A stretch of DNA of 64,000 nt from NCBI GenBank assembly GCA_017163975.1, contig JAFFSR010000097.1, positions 558,001-622,000 on the forward strand. Direction: 5' to 3'. Made by a program: the position numbers and the translations under genes. This DNA comes from Anastatus disparis. Lineage: Eukaryota > Arthropoda > Insecta > Hymenoptera > Eupelmidae. Below the pieces are notes generated by a model. The model did no database searches and had not been told where the DNA came from. It worked only from the letters and a program-made list of their open reading frames with translations. This document shows positions 35,670 through 47,766 of this stretch, one piece after another (within the stretch, counting starts at the first letter, position 1; each line of letters begins with the position of its first letter).

Positions 35670-36767
35670 TAGAATACTGTTCAAATAAGATACACTTTGT
35701 AAGTGATTTATTATTGTACGAGTAGCTAATAGTTGATTCTTATAATAAACATATATATTAATTTATATTAAAAATGAATACGAACAAAATAAACTTAATA
35801 TGTTATTCATCTTTATACGTACAGCAATTAGACAATTTTTATGATAAGTTTAAATATTTATATTCCAATTACAAGTAGCTGTTATTTTATTCTTATAGTA
35901 TACATTAATATTAATTTATATTGAAAATAATTTTGAATAAAACAAACTTTGTAATATATTTTCATAAATATAGCCATTAGTTGATTCTTATAATATGTAT
36001 GGACTATAATTTATATAAAAAATAGTTTAAATAGAATGTTTATACCTTTATTTAACAGAAGTTGATACCGATGAAAAGAATTTAAGAGATATTAATGAAG
36101 TTATGTTGAAAAAATAATTTTAAAGATCAAAACGTGGTTTTAAAAATGAATTTTTTTAAATTTTAGAAGAATGAAGAAATGATTTAATAAAGTCTCTAAA
36201 TCTGAATACAATTATTATTATATCATCTGTGACTGAAGTAGTATCATCAAATTATGCCTCGGTTTCAAATTTATCAATAAAAAATGAATTAAATGAAAGT
36301 ATGCCTAAAGTTAATATTAATCTAGAAAACTTGAAAATTTTGTCATTTATTCATATATTATTTAAATTCATATTCATTTTTTATTTTTATTTGTAAATAT
36401 ATAAAAATTATTATTTATTATAGTGTTTGGAGCTGATATACTTCAAATTTTCATAAATTATGTTAAAATTTATTATTTTTAAAAATATATTCTTAGTAAT
36501 AGTTCTAAATCTTTTATTTTTACATTTTCAACTTTGTTTTTCATTTTGATCATAATTAAGAAGTTGACCATGATAAAAAATAATATTGAAGTATCGATTT
36601 GAACTATTATTAATATTATTTAATGAAATAAAATTTTCAAAATTAAACATAGTATTTTTTGGAGAAATAGCACCTAAAAAGAAGTCAGTGATTGAAATTC
36701 TTCATACTACAACGAAAAGTAAACTAATTATGTTAATTTTGAAATCAGAATTAGGGTTGCAAACGTT
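35670..36767. other. AT-rich spacer, possible decayed coding at 36060-36350
   Basis: Between 36060 and 36350 the plus strand has interrupted acidic and serine-rich frames (VDTDEKNLRDINEV, then SSVTEVVSSNYASVSNLS) of no recognisable family. The rest is featureless AT-rich DNA. Confidence 0.3.
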
Positions 36768-37648
36768 TGACTGATTCCATTCAGATTCATGCAGGCCGTC
36801 ACTGATCGAATTTTTTTTCTCTTCTAAGTGATAAAAACACCTTCCAATATGTATATGAAGATGAAATTCACCTCATAGAACGCTCAAAAATATGTTTTTT
36901 CCTCGCTACAGCGTATTTAGTGTTAGGTGTAAAAAAAAAAATTAAAAAATTGAAAATGAACCTCAATTTTCAAATGGCCGTAGCTCCGTCAATTTTTTAC
37001 CTTTTTGGACGCTCTTCTGATGAAAACGTGCAAAATTTAGTCTAGCTTCAAATGCCGTTACGATTCTTGCGATACGAGTTAATCTCTCTAAGTTATTCAT
37101 GAATAAACAAAAATAAGCGATTTTTTTTAAACGCAATTTTCTCAAAAACTATAATTTTTTTGTTGAAATTTTTATATGTTTTTGTGCATAAAAAATACTA
37201 ACTTTTAGGATAGGTAGGAATCTGCCATTTTGCCTTGTTTTTTTTAAGCAGATTCTTAAACGTTTTTTTTATATTTTCCACTTTAAAGCATTGATACCGT
37301 GGCGCATTATGCTATTTTTTCAACTATTACTTCTTTTTACAATTCGTTTATGCTTTTGTTTGTTAATTTATCAAAAATATTAACAAAAATCTTTAAAATA
37401 AACCCTCGATTAAATTTTTTTATCAATTAGGACCGAAGTTATGATGATTTTAATTTTATAAAAATAGAAAATTTTTTGTTGATAATTAAAATTTCTTATT
37501 CAGTTTGAATTTGGCGCCCACGATTTAAATTTACTTTTTAGGGAGTGACATATGCCACCGCTAGATGGCGACGATTTACGTTTTGCATCCTCATTAACGA
37601 CTTGACACACTCAAGCATATAAAACAAGTAAGATCAAAAATAAAATTG
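36768..37648. repeat. left terminal inverted repeat of the outer transposon
   Basis: Pairs with 42812-43652. The inner edge is marked by ATATAAAACAAGTAAGATCA, matched in inverted form at about 42825. Length differs slightly between arms because of indels. Confidence 0.85.
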
Positions 37649-37815
37649 TCTTACAAAAAATTTTTTTTTTTCTCTGTCGAAGAACTAATTAATAATTGGG
37701 ATTTAAAGTGTCATGGCTGACTGTCCAATATGGCTGACGGAGGGCAGTCAGTCTGCTACATTTAACATTGTTGATATTAGAGTGAGATACGATTAAAGCT
37801 AAATGTAAAACAAAT

Positions 37816-38581
37816 ATGCGTCTTTTAATGGACGAAATTTGCAGATTCGCAAAATGTAGTCCATCAAGTCGAAAATACATTGAAGGAGAAAGTATTTTGA
37901 ACTCTGATCATGTATTATATTGTGGTAAATCAGAAGATGAAAGTAGAGGTTACTGTATCGTGGCTTACTGTCTACAAACGTCTAATATGCGTGAAAATCC
38001 ACATGAAATAAAAGGAGATATACAAAAAAATGGATCGATCAATTCAATGCAATATAGTTGCAAAGCTGGGTTAAGTGAAATGTGCAAACACATTGTTAGT
38101 GTATTACTATATTTGAATAGGTTTGTTTGATGATAACTATTTTATTAACTGCTTTACTAAGTTTATTGTTTTATTTTCGAAATAATGTTATTTGTTACAG
38201 AAATGATTTATGTGCCTTAGAAGTAGCCTCTTCTACGGACAAAAAGTGTTTATGGAAAACTCCACATAAAGTTGTTTTACAAAATTTTGACCCCATTCCT
38301 CTTGAAAAGCATGAGTGTTTTAAAGGAGAATTTGATTCTATCAAAGCAGTTGATTGTAGGGATGAAATAAAATACAAGTTGTTATCCTTAGATGAAAATG
38401 CTGCACTCTCTAAGCACTCGTAAGAGAAAGAATTGAGTAGTTTATGCAGTGTAAATTTTTTTTTAATTATGTACCAATGATTTTTAAAACGTATATACAA
38501 ATTTTGTCGAGATAGTCAATTATAGTGTATATTTACATTTTTTATTTACAATATTTACAATTTTTATTCATTATTTTTATT

Positions 38582-38640
<59 letters not shown>

Positions 38641-39670
38641 CTGAATACATTTATACTTGCAAACGTATTATTGTTAATATTAGAAATATAATCATGATGC
38701 TAGATTTATTGATGATATCGATTATGATCTGTCTATTTCATTTTATAAAATAATAAAAGTATTATACATAAAATGGTTCTTTTTATTTTAATCTAATTAT
38801 CTAGGATTGGCAGACATGAACCTTTAGATACAGTATTAAATAATAATATAGAAGAATTCAACGAAGAAATAAAAACTTTATTTTTACATGCAGATTCAGA
38901 TGTAATGAAAAATTTAGCACAATATGACAGTGGTATATTAATTGATATAGGGTGTAAATCTATTCTACAGAAATTAAATGATGATCCTTACATGATTTGT
39001 ATGCGTACAAAACAATTTAAAAGCGAATGGAGGAAGCAGAGGGAAAATCGAATCACAGGCTCAAGAGCTTATGAGCTTCTTACTTATTCAAAAAATAAAG
39101 CACCAGATTGGAAAAAAAAGACATATAAATATTTTTTTTTCTAAAGAATTATCAAATAAGTATGTAAAACATGGTATTAAAAGTGAACCTTTAGCAAGAA
39201 AAGCATATGAAGAATATGAAAAAGTAAAAGTAATTCAATGTGGGTTAGTTGCATCAAAAGAAAATCCATGGATTGGATATTCTCCAGATGGAGTGGTTTT
39301 TGAAAATAATAATCCACCAAAATTAATTGAAATCAAATGTCCTTTCGAAGGCAAAAATAATACTATAACAGAATGTATAAAAACTATTAAATGGATTAAA
39401 ATTTCTGACAAAAATGAAGTCATTTTAAAAAATCAGTTGTATTATACTCAAGTTCAATTTGGTATGACTGTTCTTAATCTTAAAGTAACAGATTTCATCA
39501 TTTACAGTTCTTTTGATAATACTTTTATTAAATTGGTCATAGAATTTGATGAAATATTTTGTATTAATTTATTTAAAATTTTAAAAAAAGTTTATTTTAC
39601 AAAAATGTTACCTGAACTATGTATTATATTAAAAGAAAACGCTGATGTTAATAATGTTGATAATAATTAA
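37816..39670 (+). pseudogene. SWIM zinc-finger and YqaJ-type nuclease gene, three exons, one frameshift
   Basis: Exon 1 (37816-38120) ends with a SWIM-like zinc finger (QYSCKAGLSEMCKHIVSVLL). An intron at 38121-38200 ends TTTGTTACAG. Exon 2 is about 38201-38419. A second intron (GTAAGAG donor, ATTATCTAG acceptor) carries a TA microsatellite. Exon 3 (38805-39670) encodes a YqaJ/lambda-exonuclease-like domain: SEWRKQRENRITGSRAYELL, then GIKSEPLARKAYEEYEKV, GYSPDGVVF and LIEIKCPF, matching the usual catalytic Glu, Asp and Glu-x-Lys positions of that fold. A one-base change in a T run near 39135 breaks the frame. The nuclease would process DNA ends, perhaps during transposition (inference). Confidence 0.75.
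38584..38638. repeat. (TA)n microsatellite in an intron
   Basis: About 27 TA dinucleotides inside the second intron of the SWIM-YqaJ gene. Confidence 0.9.
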
Positions 39671-39825
39671 TTTATTTATTAAATTTTAATTTAACAATTG
39701 AGTTTAAATGTTGTAGTTATTCAAAAGGTAGTTTATAAATAAATTTTATATACTAAAAATAAAGTATATGTAATAATACTTTAATTATTCACATACAAAA
39801 CATAATAAAAATGATTTAATTGATT

Positions 39826-41470
39826 TTAAGTGAAATATTTATCATCCTTCAAAATAGGTGCACTTAAATTGATAGTGCCACAAACAATCGTGAATATTTT
39901 ATCTATCTTTCCTAATAATCCAATTGGTAACTTCGAGTCCAAGATTTTAAAAGCCTTAATTCTTTGATTGTATCTTTCTACATGCACTCTAGTAGAAGAA
40001 ATAGCTGCATTCAAAATTGCCTCCTCTTTACTAAATTGTTTTTTCTGCCTTAAAAATGCTGGTCTGATAAGCTTAATATCATGCTTATCGCACTCTTCTT
40101 CTATTAAAAATCCTTTATCTGTTAATATACTGTCACCTATGCATTATATGAAATATTATACTTTGATTAAAGATAGCTTTATCTGAAGCTCTTCCACCAT
40201 AAGCCTTGGATCTGTAAATTAAATGTCCACTTGGACTAACTGCAGTCATAACTTTGCAAGTAAAGCATCCTTTATAATTTGAATATAAAGACATTTGACA
40301 ACAAGCTTTCTTAGGCTTCTGAGTAGGAACTTCAGTGCAATCAATACTAGCACGGACACTTCGAAATTCATCAAAACATAAGGGAATATTTTTAGAGATT
40401 TCTTCTTTGCTTGGAAACATTATAGCATTATCTAAAATACTGCTCAATGCATCTAAAAATTTCAAAACTATATTTCTACAATTTTGCACTGTACAACACT
40501 TGAACAAAACATTTAATACTGAATACGACAGATTTTGTTTTAGTTTCATATAAGTCATAATAATTTTATCTTCAAGGCAAATTTTGCTGTTACATTGGAT
40601 ATTAGGAAAAGCTAATAAAACACATTCCGTGATTCCTTTGAGTATTTTAAAACTACTTATTCCAGTCAATGTACTTAACTCAGAATCACTTTCTAATTTT
40701 TGAAAAAACGATAAACTTTGTGTATGAAAAGATGTCACTTGAACTTTTTCACATAAATTAATTTTATTTTGCAATTTTCTTTCGTCTCTATCAGGTACTT
40801 CTTGTATATTTAATTCATTTTCTCTTGTATCTTGTGATTCATCGATCAATAAGTTTTGTTGTTCATTTTGACATGCTGAAACTTTTTGCTTTTTACTCTT
40901 CTGTTCACATTCTTTTAGTTGTAAGGTACGTTGAGCTTCACAGTTCATCTTCCTTTCAGTCCTGTTAATATTTGCTAATTTTTTTACTTCATTTTCAGGA
41001 GGTTGTAAAGGTAGGTTATACTTTGGAATAGCACTTTTTTTAAAAAACTTTTTACAATTCATTTGATAATCTGTAACAAAAAAAATATCATAAAAATTAA
41101 TATCTTAAATAACTTTTTTGCAGTTTAATCTTATCTTTTTTTTAAATTATATACAATTTCACTTAACCTGATAAAAAATAATCTTCTTTATCAAAATGTA
41201 AAGAACAAACTCTCATATGATCGGTAGGTGCTTTAGCCATATTCAGTTTTCTTTGCCAAGCTATTCTCCTGTCATTTCCTTTATACCTATTTTAGTCTCT
41301 ATTTCAATAAATTCACTTTTTACAAATTTATAAAATGATAGGTCCTTGTTGATCCATGCTTTACTGGGACATCCATATACACAGCAGGTTACTTTATTTT
41401 TTGGAGTCCTTGCTTTGATTACAGAAACTTTTTCTGTTACTGTATTACTTGTTACAGCCTTTTCGTGCAT
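39826..41470 (-). pseudogene. THAP-domain DDE transposase, frameshifted
   Basis: From 41470 downward there is an N-terminal THAP zinc finger (CCVYGCPSK, then RRIAWQRKLNM and HMRVCSLHF), giving the C2CH signature. An intron of ~105 bp follows (GTTAAGT donor, TTTGTTACAG acceptor near 41070). After a lysine-rich linker comes an IS5/Harbinger-like catalytic domain: ASIDCTEVPTQKP (first Asp), YGGRASDKAIFNQS (second), SILTDKGF, and RVHVERYNQRIK (Glu). Frame breaks lie near 41270 (inside THAP) and 40135. The THAP finger would bind the element ends and the DDE domain cut and join DNA in the nucleus. The catalytic residues survive, but the reading frame does not. Confidence 0.85.
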
Positions 41471-41584
41471 TTTAAACTTACATTAAATTTTGGTCTTCAT
41501 ATGAACGCAATGTAAACATTAGCAGACTGACTGCCCTTCGTCCGCCATATTGGAAAGTCAGACATGACACTTTAAATCTCAATA

Positions 41585-42810
41585 ATGGCATCACTCGTTG
41601 TTAAGACTAAGTGCATGGATTTGAAAGAAAGGCACAAAAAAATTATTTACGATTGCTTCAAAAATCTGTTTAGAGAATTAGGTGATCTAACGGAGTCTTT
41701 GAAACGCTTGTATCCGAATACTTCTTTTTCTAGAAAGGATAAAGTATGTCTTTCATGCTACAGGATATTTTTAGATGAAGTGAAAATACACCTTATTTAT
41801 CTACCTCAAACAGACAACAATTTCCGGAAGAAGTTTTTTATAGTAAGGCTGTGGTAGAGCAGTTCAATCAGGCTTCAAGTAATTTTGAATTCAAAATTTC
41901 ACCAATCAAAATGCCTCAGAGTATCAATATAAAAATGCGAAAATCCTGTGCTCTTTTGAAAAAGAAAACAAATAAACGATGCATTTAATTCACAAATAGC
42001 AAGTAAAATTATGAAAGTCTACGATATAACGGATTTTCCCACATTAAATAAAATTACGAATGTGAAACATATGATAAATGGCTCAAAAATATTAAAATTG
42101 CTTTAGATACTTGTTTAAATTTTCTTGAGAAAGTGTGGTTATTAAGTCTTGTACCAAGCAACATTTCCAAAAATTATTTATAATCAGTTTTATCAAATGT
42201 AACTGTTTATATGATTGATCAAGCAAGATCATTGGGTGAATAATAAAGATATTTACAAAAAGCCTGAGAACTATTGTAGCCATTCTTTGGATAGTGAAAT
42301 TATAACGAAAGCAAAAAATTATTATTTCAACGATGATTTCAATTGTTCTCGTCAGAGTGCAAATAAAAGTGACACAATATCTGTTAAAGAAAATGGTATA
42401 AAAACTAAAAAAGTTAAACGCTTTCTTACGTGAAGGATAAAAGAAATATTTATTTATTGAAGAAAATCCTGAAATTGAAACAAAAATTGGTAAATCAATA
42501 CTCTATGCCTTAAGACCAAAGTGGGTTATACCAATCCTGGGGTACCATCCACCAAACGATTCGTGTCTTTGCGTTCATTGCGAGAACCTGAAACTTACGT
42601 TGGGTGCTTTAAATAAATAAATATAAAAACGAGAATAAACATGACATTGCGGATTTGGAATTTAAAATATATTCTTCACTTTTTTGTTCAAAAGATGATA
42701 TAAAATGTGCACTAAGAAAATTTAAAGAATGCCCAATTAGAGATAATTGATTAAAAAGTGATTTCTTTGGCAAAAAAAGATTTGTACGAAAAAATAACTT
42801 CATTAGACAA
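41585..42810 (+). pseudogene. outer-transposon gene of unnamed arthropod family, decayed
   Basis: Starts at the ATG directly beside the inner element's right end and reads LKERHKKIIYDCFKNLFRELGDL. After several frame breaks it contains NYYFNDDFNCSRQSANKSD and, at about 42510-42600, LRPKWVIPILGYHPPNDSCL followed by CVHCENLKL. I recognise this layout (a FY..D..SRQ..GKKD-like segment, then LRPKW...C-C-H/N-x-KL) from unnamed transposon-linked arthropod and cnidarian proteins, but cannot name a domain or activity. The cysteine cluster suggests metal binding. At least five stops or frameshifts are visible. Confidence 0.5.
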
Positions 42811-42811
42811 T

Positions 42812-43652
42812 TTTATTTTTGATCTTACTTGTTTTATATGCTTGAATGCGTCAATTCGTTAATGAGAATGCAAAAAGTGAATCGTCGCCATCTAGCGGTG
42901 GCATATGTTACTCCCTACAAAGTAAATTTAAATTGTGGGCGCACAATTCAAACTGAATAAAAAATTTTAATTATCAACAAAAAAATTTCTATTTTTATAA
43001 ACTTAAAATCATCATTACTTCGGTTCTAATTGATAAAAAAATTTGATCGAGAGTTTATTTTTAAGATTTTTGTTAATATATTTGATAAATTAATAAATAA
43101 AAGCATAAACGAATTGTGAAAAGATGTAATAGTTGGAAAAATGGCATGATGCGCCATGGTATCAATGCTTTAAAATAGAAAATATAAAAAAAACGTTTAA
43201 GAATCTGTTTAAAAAAAATAAGGCAAAATGGCACATTCTCATCTATTCTAAAAGTTAGTATTTTTCATGTATAAAAACATATAAAAATTTCAACAAAAAA
43301 AAAAATAGTTTTTGAGAAAATTGCGTTTAAAAAAAATCTCTTTTTTTCGTTTTTTCATGAATAACTTAGAGAGATTAACTCGCATCGCAAAAATCGATTT
43401 TCTAAGAGCGTCCAGAAAGGTCGAAAATTGACGGAGCTACGGTCGTTCGAAAATTGAGGTTTATTTTCAATTTTTTAATTTTCATGTTTACATCCATCAC
43501 TAAATACGCTGTAGCGAGGAAAAAACATATTTTCGAGCGTTCTATGAGGTAAATTTTATCTTCATATACATATTAGAAGGTGTTTTTATCACTTAGAAGA
43601 GAAAAAAAACTCGATCAGTGACGGCCTGCATGAATCTGAATGGAATCAGTCA
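42812..43652. repeat. right terminal inverted repeat of the outer transposon
   Basis: Inverted partner of 36768-37648, ending GGAATCAGTCA at 43652. Confidence 0.85.
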
Positions 43653-43815
43653 CCTGTATAAACGGCCGAAGGACATAGATTATTTTATGTGCTATGTAGA
43701 TTGTATGAGGAACTATAACTCATTAGTTGAAAATAATAATGTTTTTTTAAATATTTTTTAAATTTAATTTCAATTTTATCGATTTTTCCTCTTGTTTCTT
43801 AAATTGACATTTTGT

Positions 43816-44610
43816 TGTTACGTCACAACGTATCCTTATATATTATTTTTTAACTTACAATTGTTAAAATATCTTTTTACTAACATGATATTGATGAACT
43901 AATTAAACAGTCATCGAACAATAAAAGAATGTGTTAACCTAAGAAGTAAAGAAACTTAAAGTTGATATTGAGCAAACGAAATTCTTCGATTCAAAATTAC
44001 AAAACCAAACTCACATTTTGAAATTATTTATAGGAAGAACAAGATCCACTTTTCACCTAATGAAATTATGTCAAAGATAAAAAATTATAAAAGCCGACTG
44101 AAATTGACGTCAGTCAGCACTAACCCAGGATCATCGTTGGTACCAAGTCGAAAATCCTGTAATTCAAATTTAAATTCAAATTCAGTTATTGTATTCAATA
44201 TTAATTATTTTTACAAGTGTCAATAAATATCTTAAAAGTTTCTTATATTCGACTCGAGTCTTATTCTTAATCGTGCCTATATTTATTCATTTGTCTGTCC
44301 ATACCCAGCACCAATCTACTTAAGGAGTACTACAAGGTAAGAATATATGATTATTTATTAAAATCATTATTTCAAAGTTTTGAATTTATCTTTTAATAAT
44401 ATTCAATTGTGAGAGCGATTTTGTTCAATTAAATATTGGTGGAGTTTTTACACCACTAGATTCATACATCTTTATCTTTATGACGTACATTTTATAAATG
44501 AATTCAATATTTTAAACGAACATAATTTTTATATATTTTATGCAATTAATTAATATAATTAAATAACATAAACACTTTTATTTAGTCTTGGTGCAAGCCA
44601 GGACTTAACA
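43816..44610 (+). repeat. 5' LTR
   Basis: 795 bp, TGTTA..TAACA. It contains an AATAAA at about 44222 and a consensus-like splice donor (ACAAG/GTAAGA) at 44337. A promoter near the ATATATTATT stretch at 43840 is possible but not shown. Confidence 0.92.
44337..44345 (+). promoter_or_regulatory. candidate splice donor for env subgenomic RNA
   Basis: TACAAG/GTAAGAATA near the 3' part of the LTR matches the donor consensus. Insect errantiviruses make env from a spliced RNA, and an acceptor lies at 53428 immediately before env. Use of this donor is inferred. Confidence 0.4.
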
Positions 44611-44613
44611 TTT

Positions 44614-44631
44614 TGGTTCCGGTACAAATTT
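44614..44631 (+). other. probable primer-binding site
   Basis: TGGTTCCGGTACAAATTT begins three bases after the LTR. The leading TGG is expected opposite a tRNA CCA end. I could not assign the tRNA. Confidence 0.45.
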
Positions 44632-44814
44632 TTTAATTGAGAAATCGTATTGAATATTTTACAGGATAATCAAAGAAAATTTATAATTCTTTACCTATTT
44701 ATATATAAAGAGCATAAAAACATAAAGAGCTTATAATAAATACAGTGTTAAAAAATGTGTTAATTAACCGACAAGTGCGTCAAATAAAATATTATATATT
44801 AAAGGCACAAATCG

Positions 44815-45130
44815 AATAAATATACATAAAATTTAACGCGAAGTGCATTATTAAAAGCGAATAGCGTCGTTCAAAATAAAAATATTATACGCGAAGTGTA
44901 TTATCAAATACGAAAAGCGTCATCGAAAATAAAAATACTAAACGCGAAGTGTATTATCAAATACGAATAGTGTCATTAAAAATAAAATATTAAACGCGAA
45001 GTGTATTATCAAATACGAATAGTGTTATTAAAAATAAATTATTAAACATGAAGTGTATCATTAAATACGAATAGTGTAAAAAAATAAAATTAATATATTA
45101 TACGCATGGTGCGTAATTGAAATAATTTTT
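44815..45130 (+). repeat. 52-bp repeats in the retroelement leader
   Basis: Five or six units of ACGCGAAGTGTATTATCAAA followed by TACGAATAGTGTCATT lie between the LTR and gag. Tandem repeats in the untranslated leader could bear on packaging or translation, but no function can be read from them. Confidence 0.8.
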
Positions 45131-46651
45131 ATATACGCGAAATTGCGCGATTAAAAATCATATAATACAATTTACATAAAAAAATTGTTATTAAAATAAA
45201 TGTCAAATCATTAAATCAATAAATAAATCTATATTTTAGCAAGAATAATTATAAATAAGAAATCAAGTAAAAATTACAAATACTTTTATAAACTGATTTT
45301 AAATAATATTATTTATTTAGTGCATTGAGAAATTACAACAGATATCAATAATTTTTGCATAATAATTTAATTTTAAAATAAGTTTCAAGTTTACGATTAA
45401 TAAAAGAAATAAAAAGGAAAGTCGATTAAGCAGTAAAAATTCAATATCATTTGAAATATTAAGTTATATTAAATAATACTAAAAACATACAAATTTTTAT
45501 GAAAAGAATATGAAGTGAATTTAAAGATATCAAAATAAAGTAAACAGACGGCATAGACAGTTGTCATCAAAACATTGCAAGTGTATTGAACTTCAAAAAT
45601 ACAAGCTCAGCAAAATTTTTTTTTACCGTACGCTCTTGTGTAGGTATAACGGCAGTGAGTTAATATCAAGTTTCAAAACATAGATCGGCAAAATTCTTTA
45701 CTTTTAAGTAAGAATAGTAGGTCAGTGTCCAAGAATTGTTAATAACGTATGTTTGCAAATGACATTTTAAAAAAAAAGAAAGAGAAAAACACAGTCAGAG
45801 GTATTTATAATTTTTAAAACTTACAATTTTATGTACAAAATTTAATATTTTAAATAAATAAAATTCTTCATTGTTAAGTAAATAATGAAGATTTCAAATG
45901 AGTAAAATAAATTTTAATCAGATAGCAAAGTATATAAAAGAAGGAAAAACACAGTGGGTAATATCATACTCTAAATTAGAATTATCTGAAATTTGTCAAA
46001 AATTTAAAATACCTACTAAAAAAGACGAAAATATCAATGCTATTCGTGAAAGGATTAGAAATCATATTAGACAAGCAGTTTTAGGAGAGCATATCTACCA
46101 AAATATTAATCCGTTTCACAAAAGCACTAAAATTACACGCTCTCCGACTGAAAATTTAGATCAAACAATTGAAAGTAATAATTTAAATAAAACCTTAGAC
46201 GAAACAGTTGATAGTAATGCTTCAAATGCAACTTTAGAAGAAACATCTGAAAATAATATCTCAAATATAATTACGGACGTTCAATCAAATATTAATACAG
46301 ATGATTCAAGTGAACAAAATACACTATTAAATAAATATACAGGCACGATTCCAAAAACATTTCCACAAATTACTAAGATGAAACAAAGCCATAATAAAGA
46401 AGACAGTTTTACACAAAAATATACTTTAGCGACAAACGTGATGATTTCATCAGAAACTAATACATCACTTAACGATACTCAGGAATTTTCATTTAAACAG
46501 ACAGGATATCAAGAAATAAAAAGTATTGAAAACGAAAAAAATAGTACTTTAGCTAATAATACTAATACAACAGACAAAAACGTGACAATTTCATCAGAAA
46601 ATAATACAACTATTGACGAAACAAATAACGACTTAGAGGAATTTTCTACTA

Positions 46652-46979
46652 CCCGGTCAAAAAAAAACATCTATAAATATAGCTAAAAATATAGGTAAAG
46701 AAAATACAGCTATATTGATGTGTATTATAGCTATATTCATGTGTTTTTTAGCCGTATATCTGTGAGAAATATAGCTAGATTTTTAGCTATATTTCTAGCT
46801 ATAATGGGCTAAAATAGGGATTGTACCTATAAAGATAGGTAAAAAATATAGCTAAAAATCTAGCTATATTTCTCATAGATATACAGCTAAAAAAACACGT
46901 GAATATAGCTATAATACACAATGTAGCTGTATTTTTACCTATATTTTTAGCTACATTTATATATGTTTTTTTTGCAGGG
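46652..46979. mobile_element. 328-bp TA-flanked MITE inside gag
   Basis: Inverted ends (CCCGGTCAAAAAAAAACATC; complement CCCTGCAAAAAAAACATAT) with TA at 46650-46651 and 46980-46981. The pairing continues through TAGCTAAAAATATAGGTAAA. Removing the insert and one TA restores an open gag frame (EFST/KQESYY), so it is a true interruption. TA duplication points to Tc1/mariner-type mobilisation. Confidence 0.88.
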
Positions 46980-47547
46980 TAAACAAGAGAGTTATTACGA
47001 AATAGAGGGTATTGGAAACCTGGAAAATATAAATTTTGATAATAATAATAGAAATAATAATATAATAAATAATAATAATATGCCTAATAATACAAACATG
47101 GCAAATACTTCAGGATATTCTTTGAAAGAGGTGTCAAGGTTAGTACCTGAGTTTACGGGTAAAAATATACCTTTGGAAAAATACATAGATTTGTTAGAAA
47201 TTGCAAAAGATATGCTGAGTGCTGATGAACAAAAGAAATTTATAAATTATATAAGATTTAAAGTATCAGAAACGATTCGTACTGCTATAAAAGGTAGTAA
47301 CATTGAAAGTATTGCAGATTTTATTAAAACAATAAAGAAACTATATCCTGAAATCGATAATTTACATTCATTGTATGCACAATTGGAACAAATACAACAA
47401 GGAGAAAATGAATCAGTGGTTGAATATGTAGAAAGAATAACAAAGTTAACATTAAAAATTAAAGATAAGAAACAAAATGAAGCAGGTATAGTAGAAGATG
47501 CTTACCAACGTTTTACAAATGATTTAGCTAAAGATACATTAAAATAT

Positions 47548-47766
47548 TTTTCGCCATACCCTGCCCGAAACTACGACTTTCGTCCCGGCGCCGAAAAACA
47601 AAAGTCATAGTTTCGGCCCGGGTATGGCGAAAAATAATATACACTCCACGGGAGGTAAAATGGCGACCCCATAGCACATATTTGCCACCCTCGCCTTCGG
47701 CTCGAGGTGGCAATTATATGTGCTATGGATTCGCCAGTACTTTACCTCCCTTGGTGTGTAATATAC
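47548..47766. mobile_element. two adjacent GC-rich hairpins inside gag
   Basis: First hairpin, about 47548-47637: TTTTTCGCCATACCCTGCCC pairs with GGGCCCGGGTATGGCG. Second, about 47638-47766: TACACTCCACGGGAGGTAAA pairs with TTTACCTCCCTTGGTGTGTA, with a CTCGCCTTCGGCTCGAG loop. Gag-like sequence (TLKYF ... IKQGLKNEIRFELG) continues on either side. Whether this is one composite or two nested MITEs is unresolved. Confidence 0.65.

Larger units (their letters stand above)
37695..41583. mobile_element. inner DNA transposon with SWIM-YqaJ and THAP-DDE genes
   Basis: Inverted ends of ~60 bp (GATTTAAAGTGTCATG then CCAATATGG; complement at 41525-41580) enclose two convergent genes: a plus-strand SWIM-YqaJ nuclease (37816-39670) and a minus-strand THAP-DDE transposase (41470-39826). 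AATAAT occurs on both sides (37691-37696 and 41581-41586), a candidate 6-bp target duplication. The insertion separates the outer element's ATG from its 5' side. THAP plus a DDE_Tnp_4-like catalytic domain suggests a PIF/Harbinger- or Kolobok-like relative; the superfamily is not certain. Confidence 0.75.
36768..43652. mobile_element. outer DNA transposon with about 850-bp terminal inverted repeats
   Basis: Left end TGACTGATTCCATTCAGATT and its exact complement at the right end open long inverted repeats (36768 to about 37648 and about 42812 to 43652) that stay similar to their inner edge, including CCACCGCTAGATGGCGACGAT. About 3 kb remains once the nested 3.9-kb element is removed, with one plus-strand gene (41585-42810) and no known transposase domain. 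No clear flanking target duplication was found. The superfamily is not established. Confidence 0.8.

Noticed and set aside
40335..40553. Plus-strand frame
   Set aside because: Shadow of the THAP-DDE transposase on the other strand.
36768..43652. Reading 36.8-43.7 kb as one transposon with three genes
   Set aside because: A second pair of inverted ends at 37695 and 41583 with AATAAT on both sides encloses two of the genes, so nesting explains the layout better.
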